Translations under genes and position numbers: made by a program
Shown here: positions 55,249 through 61,871 of the stretch, one piece after another
How positions within the stretch are numbered: position 1 is the first letter of the stretch
How the letters are laid out: each line of letters begins with the position of its first letter
The notes under the pieces: model-generated
What the model was told of the DNA's origin: nothing
Seen by the model: the letters and a program-made list of their open reading frames with translations, nothing else
Database searches by the model: none
From: Kitasatospora setae KM-6054
GTDB lineage: Bacteria; Actinomycetota; Actinomycetes; Streptomycetales; Streptomycetaceae
NCBI RefSeq assembly: GCF_000269985.1
Contig: NC_016109.1
Coordinates: 4,278,001-4,342,000, forward strand
Direction of reading: 5' to 3'
DNA: 64,000 nucleotides

Positions 55249-55266
55249 ACTGCGTGACGGCTGCGC

Positions 55267-55713
55267 TCAGGCGGCGACGACGTTGACGTCGAGGTTGGCC
55301 TGGACGTCGGCGTGCAGCTTGACCGAGACCTTGTGGCTGCCCACGGTCTTGATCGGCGAGGCGATCGCGACGGCGCGCTTGTCCACGGCCGGGCCGCTGG
55401 CGGCCTTGATGGCCTCCACGACGTCGGCCTGGGTCACCGAGCCGAAGAGGCGGCCGGCGTCGCCGGAGCGGACGGCCAGCTTGACCTGCAGGCCCTCCAG
55501 CTTGGCCTTGACCTCGTTGGCGGCCTCCAGGGTCTGGATGGCGTGGATCTTCCGGGCGCGACGGATGGCGTCGACGTCCTTCTGACCGCCCTTGGTCCAG
55601 CGGATGGCGAAGCCGCGCGGGACCAGGAAGTTGCGGGCGTAGCCGTCCTTGACCTCGACGACCTCGCCGGCGCTGCCGAGGCCGGGGACCTCGTGCGTGA
55701 GGATGATCTTCAT
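55267..55713 (-). CDS. rplI: 50S ribosomal protein L9
   Basis: A 148-residue ribosomal protein L9: N-terminal MKIILTHEVPGLGSAGEVVEVKDGYARNFLVPRGFA, the connecting helix and a C-terminal domain with GRLFGSVT and DVVEAIKA. Full length. It is the last gene of the rpsF-ssb-rpsR-rplI operon; the gap to rpsR is 17 bp. Confidence 0.97.
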   Translation of the reverse strand: MKIILTHEVPGLGSAGEVVEVKDGYARNFLVPRGFAIRWTKGGQKDVDAIRRARKIHAIQTLEAANEVKAKLEGLQVKLAVRSGDAGRLFGSVTQADVVEAIKAASGPAVDKRAVAIASPIKTVGSHKVSVKLHADVQANLDVNVVAA

Positions 55714-55730
55714 TGTTCGGTCACCCTCTC

Positions 55731-55967
55731 TTAGCGCGTGGTGGAGGTGTAGGGCAGCAGGGCCACCTCACGGCTGTTCTTCACAGCCGTGGCGACGTCA
55801 CGCTGGTGCTGGGTGCAGTTGCCGGTGACCCGGCGGGCACGGATCTTGCCGCGGTCGGAGATGAACTTCCGCAGCAGGTTCGTGTCCTTGTAGTCCACGT
55901 ACGTGGCCTTGTCCTTGCAGAAGACGCAAACCTTCTTCTTCGGCTTGCGAGGAGGCGGCTTCGCCAT
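55731..55967 (-). CDS. rpsR: 30S ribosomal protein S18 (Cys-containing form)
   Basis: A 78-residue S18 with basic N-terminus (AKPPPRKPKKKVCVFCKDK) and the conserved LLRKFISDRGKIRARRVTG. It retains VCVFC and GNC cysteines, the zinc-binding C+ form; streptomycetes often carry a second, Cys-less S18 elsewhere for zinc limitation, so this is presumably the housekeeping copy. Third gene of the rpsF-ssb-rpsR-rplI operon. Confidence 0.97.
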   Translation of the reverse strand: MAKPPPRKPKKKVCVFCKDKATYVDYKDTNLLRKFISDRGKIRARRVTGNCTQHQRDVATAVKNSREVALLPYTSTTR

Positions 55968-56035
55968 TGTGTGCTCCGTTGAGTACGAGATCTGTCAGCG
56001 TCACCGGGCCCGCGGGGGGCCCGGCAAAGCACCGC

Positions 56036-56638
56036 TTAGAACGGGGGCTCTTCCGAGTAGCCGCCGCCGGAGTTGCCACCCCAGCTGCCGCCACCCTGGT
56101 TGGACGAGGGGGCGCTGGACGCCCACGGGTCGTCGGAGGGAGCCTGGTTGCCGCCGCCGGAGTTGCCACCCCAGCCGCCGCCGCCCTGGTTCCCGCCGCC
56201 GCCGTAGCCGCCGCCACCCTGCTGGCCGCCGCCACCGCCGAAGCCGCCACCGCCGCCGCCCGGACCGCCGGTCCGGTTGGCACGGGTGACCTTGGCGGTC
56301 GCCGAGCGCAGGCTCGGGCCGACCTCATCGACCTCGACCTCGAAGACCGTCCGCTTCTCGCCTTCCTTGGTCTCGTAAGACCGCTGGCGCAGTCGGCCCT
56401 GCACGATCACGCGCATGCCGCGCTGCAGCGACTCGGCGACGTTCTCCGCCGGCTGGCGCCAGACGTTGCACGTGAGGAAGAGGCTCTCGCCGTCCTTCCA
56501 CTCGTTGGTCTGCCGGTCGAAGGTGCGCGGGGTGGACGCGATACGGAACTTGGCCACCGCGGCACCCGACGGGGTGAAGCGCAGCTCGGGGTCGTCGACG
56601 AGGTTGCCGACGAGGGTGATGACGGTCTCGCCTGCCAT
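56036..56638 (-). CDS. ssb: Single-stranded DNA-binding protein
   Basis: A 200-residue SSB: N-terminal OB-fold (ETVITLVGNLVDDPELRFTPSG, FLTCNVWRQPAENVAESL, GRLRQRSYETKEGEKRT), a long Gly-rich linker with GGGGYGGGGNQGG-type repeats and the acidic tip SEEPPF that recruits partner proteins. This is the essential paralogue linked to rpsF. The Gly-rich linker makes the corresponding DNA repetitive. ATG at 56638. A parS-like palindrome lies 47 bp upstream of its start. Confidence 0.96.
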   Translation of the reverse strand: MAGETVITLVGNLVDDPELRFTPSGAAVAKFRIASTPRTFDRQTNEWKDGESLFLTCNVWRQPAENVAESLQRGMRVIVQGRLRQRSYETKEGEKRTVFEVEVDEVGPSLRSATAKVTRANRTGGPGGGGGGFGGGGGQQGGGGYGGGGNQGGGGWGGNSGGGNQAPSDDPWASSAPSSNQGGGSWGGNSGGGYSEEPPF

Positions 56639-56684
56639 GTGGTGATGACCTCTCGGAAAGAAGTTCTGCGGTGCTCGTCAGCGG

Positions 56685-56700
56685 TGTTCCACGTGGAACA
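56685..56700. promoter_or_regulatory. parS-like palindrome, site 4
   Basis: TGTTCCACGTGGAACA, identical to site 2 at 39357, between rpsF and ssb inside the ribosomal operon. Such a sequence has no reason to be there for translation, so ParB binding is the best explanation. Confidence 0.78.
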
Positions 56701-56739
56701 CCGGACGTGAACCCTCCGGCGCGGACGCCGGAAGCGGGC

Positions 56740-57030
56740 TCAGTGGGTGTCCGGGCGCAGGACCTTGGTCCGCAGAACCGACTCGCTCAGGCTGAACTGG
56801 CGGTCGAGCTCCTTGACGACCTCGGGCGTGGCCTTGAGGTCGATGACCGAGTAGATGCCCTCGGACTGCTTGTTGATCTCGTACGCCAGGCGACGACGGC
56901 CCCAGGTGTCGATCTTCTCGATCTTGCCGCCGCCGGTGCGGACGACGTTGAGGAAGCTCTCGATCAGGGGGGAGACGGCGCGTTCCTCGACCGAGGGGTC
57001 GAGGATGACCATCACCTCGTAGTGACGCAT
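56740..57030 (-). CDS. rpsF: 30S ribosomal protein S6
   Basis: A 96-residue S6: MRHYEVMVILDPSVEERAV, the central TWGRRRLAYEINKQSEGIY and an end REDTH-like (LRPDTH). It has the strongest ribosome-binding site in the window, AAAGGAGGTG with good spacing to the ATG at 57030. First gene of the rpsF-ssb-rpsR-rplI operon, with a promoter candidate at 57147-57176. Confidence 0.97.
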   Translation of the reverse strand: MRHYEVMVILDPSVEERAVSPLIESFLNVVRTGGGKIEKIDTWGRRRLAYEINKQSEGIYSVIDLKATPEVVKELDRQFSLSESVLRTKVLRPDTH

Positions 57031-57146
57031 GTGTAACCCACCTCCTTTGGACTCAACGGCCACGGCGTTTCCGTGGCAGGAGGGTTGTGCGCGTCGGCAC
57101 CGGTTCCGGGCATGGAAGCACGCCCCTACACCAGTGCAGAGGGGCC

Positions 57147-57176
57147 AGCCTACCGGGTGAGCCGACCAGCGGACAA
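57147..57176 (-). promoter_or_regulatory. Promoter of the rpsF operon
   Basis: On the minus strand TTGTCC (57176-57171) and TAGGCT (57152-57147) stand 18 bp apart, close to the sigma-HrdB pattern (TTGAC.., TAG..T). It would give a leader of about 110 nt before rpsF. Confidence 0.55.
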
Positions 57177-57263
57177 AACAGTTGGCTGTCGCGGTTGTCA
57201 CTCCGGCCGATTCGGCCGCAACCTGGACAGAACGAACGTTCCCTCCCCCAGGAGGTGGGTCCC

Positions 57264-57581
57264 ATGGCACAGGCCGCACCCCGGCCGCAGCACCGGCCGA
57301 AGTTCACCCTCAACACCGACGGGCACCCGCACCCGCGGGAGAACGCCCTGGTCGGCGTGACCGTCCTGCTCGGCGCGATCGCCTTCGTCACCTCGTTCTT
57401 CCACAACCTGCACATCCTGACCTCGTGGACCGGCCTGTTCGGCGTGCTGGCCGGCCTGACCGCGCTGTTCCTCTCGGTGACCACCGCCGAGCGGTTCGCC
57501 GTCGTGATCGGCACCGGCGCCGCCGCCTTCGGCCTGATGCTCGGCGTCGCGCACGGCGGCCTGTTCGGGGGCGTGTGGTGA
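57264..57581 (+). CDS. Small membrane protein
   Basis: A 105-residue protein with a hydrophilic, Pro/His-rich N-terminus (MAQAAPRPQHRPKF) and three hydrophobic segments (NALVGVTVLLGAIAFVTSFF, TGLFGVLAGLTALFLS, FAVVIGTGAAAFGLMLG). No catalytic motif. GGAGGTG lies 6 nt upstream of the ATG. It is divergent from rpsF and conserved in this position in streptomycetes by my recollection; function unknown. Confidence 0.75.
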   Translation: MAQAAPRPQHRPKFTLNTDGHPHPRENALVGVTVLLGAIAFVTSFFHNLHILTSWTGLFGVLAGLTALFLSVTTAERFAVVIGTGAAAFGLMLGVAHGGLFGGVW

Positions 57582-57770
57582 CGCCCGGCGGGCGCGGGGC
57601 GGGGTGAACCCGCCCGAGCGCCCGCAACCTCCGGTGCCCTCCCGGCGTAGTACCTGTACCAGCAGGCGCGCTCAGGGGGGCATCATCATGTCGGGTCGGT
57701 TCCCGGTCGAATCGGACCATTCGGGCGATAGGGTCACCATGGGTAGATCCGACGAGGAGGAGCACGGAGC

Positions 57771-58889
57771 ATGAGCCTGCGGCTGCGGACCATCACGCGT
57801 GAGGAACACCTGGCTTTCGTGCGGAGCCGGCCCTCGGCCAGCCACATGCAGGTGCCCGCCTGGGCGGACGTGAAGGCGGAGTGGCGCGCCGAGAGCCTGG
57901 GCTGGTTCGAGCCCTCCGGCGAGCTGGTCGGCGTCGGCCTGGTGCTCTACCGGCAGCTGCCCAAGGTCAAGCGGTACCTGGCCTACCTGCCGGAGGGCCC
58001 GGTGATCGACTGGTTCGACCAGGACCTCGACCGCTGGCTGAAGCCGATGCTGGCGCACCTGAAGGCGCAGGGCGCGTTCACGGTGAAGATGGGCCCGCCG
58101 GTGGTGGTCCGCCGCTGGGAGGCCGGCACCATCAAGGACGCGATCGCCGGCAAGCAGGCCAAGCGGCTGCGCGACGTCGAGCCCGACTTCTGCGAGGCCC
58201 GCGCCCTGGAGACCGCCGAGCGGCTGCGCCGCTCCGGCTGGCTGCAGGGCGAGGACGGCGGCGCGGGCTTCGGCGACGTCCAGCCCCGGTACGTGTTCCA
58301 GGTGCCGCTGGGCGACCGCTCGCTGGACGACGTGCAGCGCGGCTTCAACCAGCTGTGGCGGCGCAACATCAAGAAGGCCGAGAAGAGCGGCGTCGAGGTG
58401 GTCCAGGGCGGCTACGAGGACCTCGCGGTCTTCCACAAGCTGTACGTGGTCACCGCCGAGCGCGACCGCTTCACGCCGCGGCCGCTGTCCTACTTCCAGC
58501 GGATGTGGACGGCCCTCACCGCCGAGGACCCGAACCGGATGCGGCTCTACATCGCCTACCACGACGGCGAGCCGCTGGCCGCGACCACGATGCTGGTCGT
58601 CGGCGAGCACGTCTGGTACTCGTACGGCGCCTCCGCCAACCACAAGCGCGAGGTCAAGCCGTCCAACGCGGTCCAGTGGCGGATGATCCGGGACTCCTAC
58701 GCGCTCGGCGCGAGCGTCTACGACCTGCGCGGGATCAGCGACACCCTGGACGAGGACGACCACCTCTTCGGGCTGATCCAGTTCAAGGTCGGCACCGGAG
58801 GCCAGGCCGCCGAGTACCTGGGCGAGTGGGACTTCCCGCTCAACAAGCTGCTGCACAAGGCGCTCGACCTCTACATGTCGCGCCGTTGA
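57771..58889 (+). CDS. femX: FemX-type peptidyltransferase (FemAB family)
   Basis: A 372-residue FemAB protein. In streptomycetes FemX adds the first glycine to the peptidoglycan stem peptide from aminoacyl-tRNA. It shows the GNAT-like double domain: LAFVRSRPSASHMQVPAWADVK, RNIKKAEKSGVEVVQGG and YLPEGPVIDWFD, then QWRMIRDSYALGASVYDLRGISDTLDEDDHLFGL and QFKVGTGG-type sequence that are diagnostic of Fem proteins. GAGGAGGAG lies just before the ATG. The next gene encodes an alanine-racemase-like protein, 55 bp later, suggesting a shared cell-wall role. Confidence 0.9.
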   Translation: MSLRLRTITREEHLAFVRSRPSASHMQVPAWADVKAEWRAESLGWFEPSGELVGVGLVLYRQLPKVKRYLAYLPEGPVIDWFDQDLDRWLKPMLAHLKAQGAFTVKMGPPVVVRRWEAGTIKDAIAGKQAKRLRDVEPDFCEARALETAERLRRSGWLQGEDGGAGFGDVQPRYVFQVPLGDRSLDDVQRGFNQLWRRNIKKAEKSGVEVVQGGYEDLAVFHKLYVVTAERDRFTPRPLSYFQRMWTALTAEDPNRMRLYIAYHDGEPLAATTMLVVGEHVWYSYGASANHKREVKPSNAVQWRMIRDSYALGASVYDLRGISDTLDEDDHLFGLIQFKVGTGGQAAEYLGEWDFPLNKLLHKALDLYMSRR

Positions 58890-58944
58890 GCCACACCCGA
58901 GGAAGAACCATGGGGCGCACGGGGAGCACGGGGAGAAGAACACC

Positions 58945-59976
58945 ATGACCTTGACGATGTACGTGGACACCGGCCGCTGGCGGGCGCACCAGCGCGGGCT
59001 GCTGGCCGAGTTCGCCGGGCTGGTCCCGGTCGCCAAGGGCAACGGCTACGGCTTCGGCAACGGCCGGCTGGCCGCCGAGGCGACCCGGCTGGGCGTCCCG
59101 ATGCTGGCGGTCGGCACCGCGGCGGAGGCCGAGGCGGTGGCCGGCGGCTTCGCCGGCGACCTGCTGGTGCTGACCCCGTACCGGGCCGGCGAGCCGGAGG
59201 CCGACCTGCCCGCGGACCGGGTGGTGCGCACCGTCGCGCACGCCGAGGCGCTGGCCGCGCTGCCCGCGGGCAGCCGGGTGGTGGTCGAGTGCATGACCTC
59301 GATGCGCCGGCACGGCGTCGCGCTCGGCGAGCTGCCCCGGCTGCCGGTGCGGCACCTGACCGTCGAGGGCTTCGCGCTGCACCTGCCGCTGGACCGGCCG
59401 GACGGCTCCGACCCGGTGGACGAGGTGGCCGCCCTGGTCCGGGCGATCGGCGAGGCCGGGCTGCCCACCGGCACCGTCTACCTCAGCCACCTGTCCGCCA
59501 AGGACGGGCGGCGGCTGGCCGAGCGCTTCCCCGACACGGAGTTCCGCTCCCGGATCGGCACCCGGCTGTGGCTCGGCGAGGTGGAGGCGCTGACCTCCCG
59601 GGCCAGCGTCCTGGACGTCACCCCGGTGGTCCGCGGCGAGCGCTACGGCTACCGGCAGCACAAGGCCCCCTCCGACGGCCACCTGCTGGTCGCCACCGGC
59701 GGCACCGCGCACGGCGTCGGCCTGGAGGCCCCCAAGTACGTGCACGGGGTGCTGCCGCGCGCCAAGGGCCTGGCCCGGGCCGGCCTGGCCACCGTGAACC
59801 GGACGCTCTCGCCGTACTCCTGGCAGGGCAAGCAGCTCTGGTTCGCCGAGCCGCCGCACATGCAGGTGTCGATCCTGTTCCTGCCCGGCGAGCTCAAGCC
59901 GCCCGCGATCGGCGACGAGCTGTCGCTGACCGTCCGGCACACCACCACCCACTTCGACCGGGTGGTCGAGCGCTAG
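58945..59976 (+). CDS. Alanine racemase-like PLP protein
   Basis: A 343-residue fold-type III PLP protein. Lys31 in PVAKGNGYGFG stands where the racemase PLP-lysine sits, and RIGTRLWLGE is the family segment from the barrel. The C-terminal beta domain is shorter than in Alr and I cannot find the second catalytic Tyr motif, so activity may be altered or it may act on another amino acid. The gene is directly downstream of femX with likely cotranscription, which points to a role in peptidoglycan amino acid supply. GGGGAG lies about 9 nt before the ATG. Confidence 0.78.
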   Translation: MTLTMYVDTGRWRAHQRGLLAEFAGLVPVAKGNGYGFGNGRLAAEATRLGVPMLAVGTAAEAEAVAGGFAGDLLVLTPYRAGEPEADLPADRVVRTVAHAEALAALPAGSRVVVECMTSMRRHGVALGELPRLPVRHLTVEGFALHLPLDRPDGSDPVDEVAALVRAIGEAGLPTGTVYLSHLSAKDGRRLAERFPDTEFRSRIGTRLWLGEVEALTSRASVLDVTPVVRGERYGYRQHKAPSDGHLLVATGGTAHGVGLEAPKYVHGVLPRAKGLARAGLATVNRTLSPYSWQGKQLWFAEPPHMQVSILFLPGELKPPAIGDELSLTVRHTTTHFDRVVER

Positions 59977-59982
59977 GACCCG

Positions 59983-60038
59983 CGCACAGCACGGAGCCCG
60001 CCCGCCGACGGTTCGGCGGGCGGGCTCCGTGCTGTGCG
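59983..60038. terminator. Perfect 26-bp bidirectional terminator
   Basis: 26 bp (59983-60008) pair perfectly with 60013-60038 around the loop CGGT, between the convergent racemase-like and glycosyltransferase genes. Confidence 0.85.
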
Positions 60039-60043
60039 GGCGG

Positions 60044-61597
60044 CTACTTCGCGGGCTCGGGGCCGGGATCCGCGTCGGCGGTCGGCTCCTTGTCCAGCCA
60101 GTCCGCCGTCGGCGCGTAGGCCGCGTACGTCTCCGCCTCGCGCAGGCCGCGCGCGGAGCCGAGCACGAACCTGTCCGGGGCACCGTCCAGCACGCCGCCG
60201 GACGGGTCGTCGCTGCCGTCCCAGCGGACCGGGTCGTACTCGGGGCGGAGGACGTCGCGGACCACCATGTAGCAGAGGTACAGGGTGCCGACCAGGTGCA
60301 GGGCGATCGCGAAGTGGTACCACTCCTGGTCGATGCCGTGGTGCTTGCCGTCGCCGTTGTAGGCCAGGTACGACCAGACACCGAGGAAGTACAGCACCTC
60401 GCAGGCCTGCCAGATCAGGAAGTCGCGCCAGCGCGGCCGGGCCAGCGCCGCCAGCGGGATCAGCCAGAGCACGTACTGCGGCGAGTAGACCTTGTTGGTC
60501 AGCACGAAGGCCGCCACCACCAGGAAGGCCAGCTGGGCGAAGCGCGGGCGGCGCGGGGCGCTGAGCGCCAGCCAGCCGATCGCCAGGCAGCTGAGGACCA
60601 GCAGGCCCGCGATCCAGGTGTTCAGGGTCTCCAGGTTCTTGTTCCGGACGGCCTGCATGAGGATCAGCCAGAACGAGCCGTAGTCCTCCTTGCGGGTCTG
60701 GCTGAAGCTGTAGAAGGTCAGCCAGCCCTTCCAGTTGGCCATCATGATCGGCAGGTTGACCACCAGCCAGGCGCCGACCGCGCCGCCGAAGACCTGGCCG
60801 AGCTCCTTCCACTTGCCGGAGCGCAGGCAGAGCACCAGCAGCGGACCGAGCAGCAGCGCCGGGTAGAGCTTCGCCGCGGTCGCCAGACCGATGAACACAC
60901 CGGCCCAGACCGGCTTGGAGCCCGACCAGTAGGCCATCGCGACGGCGGCCAGCGCGACCGCCAGCAGGTCCCAGTTGATGGTGGCGTTCAACGCCAGCGC
61001 CGGGGCCAGCGCGAACAGCAGCGCGTCCCACGGACGGCGGCGCTGGGCGCGGGAGGTGGCGACCACCGCGACCACCGCGCAGATCATCAGCATCCCGGCG
61101 TTGACCATCCAGAACCACTGCTCGCGGCTCATCAGGTCGCCGCTCTTGGTGGTCAGCCACGCCGCGACCTGCATGAACAGGCCGGTCAGCACCGGGTACT
61201 CCAGGTACTGCATGTCCGGCGAACCCTGCGGGATCGGGTCCAGGTACGGGTGCAGCCCGGTGGCGAAGCCGCGGCCCGAGAACAGGTGCGGGATGTCGCT
61301 GTAACAGGCCTTCGTGTACTGGGTGGTGGCGCCGTGGAACCAGCCGTCGTTGTAGCACGGCGCCTTCTGGATCAGCCCCAGCAGGTAGACCGCGATCACC
61401 GCCAGCGCGAGGAACTTGGCCGGCGTCCACCAGGACACCCCCAGCAGCGCCCGGCGGCCGGGCGGCCCGCCGAACAGCTCACTGCCGGCCTCCGCGACCG
61501 GATCCTCGTCCGCGGGCACCACCACGGTGTTGGGCAGCGGACCGCCGGCCGGCGCGGGGCCGGGCGGCGCGGTCTCGTCACGAAGGCTGGAGGTCAT
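60044..61597 (-). CDS. GT87-type membrane glycosyltransferase
   Basis: A 517-residue polytopic protein of the DUF2029/GT87 group, which use polyprenyl-phosphate mannose to build lipoglycans or glycoproteins outside the membrane. After a Pro-rich cytoplasmic leader there are about eleven membrane segments; the outer loop CYNDGWFHGATTQYTKACYSDIPHLFSGRGF and YLEYPVLTGLFMQVAAWL are typical, as are AAAKLYPALLLGPLLVL and LTNKVYSPQYVLWLIPL. The C-terminal 70 residues are hydrophilic. ATG at 61597; an alternative in-frame ATG lies 9 bp upstream, and no clear ribosome-binding site is visible. Confidence 0.82.
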   Translation of the reverse strand: MTSSLRDETAPPGPAPAGGPLPNTVVVPADEDPVAEAGSELFGGPPGRRALLGVSWWTPAKFLALAVIAVYLLGLIQKAPCYNDGWFHGATTQYTKACYSDIPHLFSGRGFATGLHPYLDPIPQGSPDMQYLEYPVLTGLFMQVAAWLTTKSGDLMSREQWFWMVNAGMLMICAVVAVVATSRAQRRRPWDALLFALAPALALNATINWDLLAVALAAVAMAYWSGSKPVWAGVFIGLATAAKLYPALLLGPLLVLCLRSGKWKELGQVFGGAVGAWLVVNLPIMMANWKGWLTFYSFSQTRKEDYGSFWLILMQAVRNKNLETLNTWIAGLLVLSCLAIGWLALSAPRRPRFAQLAFLVVAAFVLTNKVYSPQYVLWLIPLAALARPRWRDFLIWQACEVLYFLGVWSYLAYNGDGKHHGIDQEWYHFAIALHLVGTLYLCYMVVRDVLRPEYDPVRWDGSDDPSGGVLDGAPDRFVLGSARGLREAETYAAYAPTADWLDKEPTADADPGPEPAK

Positions 61598-61799
61598 GGC
61601 GCACATACTGCCGCACCCATCCGCGCAATCGAAGAGGGGCACGGGATCGCGCCCCCGATCCGCGCCCCCGACCCCGGTGACATACCGGACGCCCGCAGAC
61701 ACAAACCCCCGCCCGCCGCCGCGAACCGGCCGCTACCGGCCGTTCCCGGGCACCGGCGCGGGGCCCGACGCGGGGCCCGGAGGACGCCCGCCGCACGCC

Positions 61800-61841
61800 G
61801 GAGGGGGCACCTGATCGCGCGGGCGATCGGGTGCCCCCTCC
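61800..61841 (-). terminator. Terminator of the penicillin-binding protein gene
   Basis: 19-bp arms (61800-61818 and 61823-61841) with one T.G pair and the loop GCGG, 31 bp beyond the stop of the minus-strand gene. Confidence 0.75.
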
Positions 61842-61871
61842 GGGGACGTCGGCCGGAATCCGGCCGCTCCG

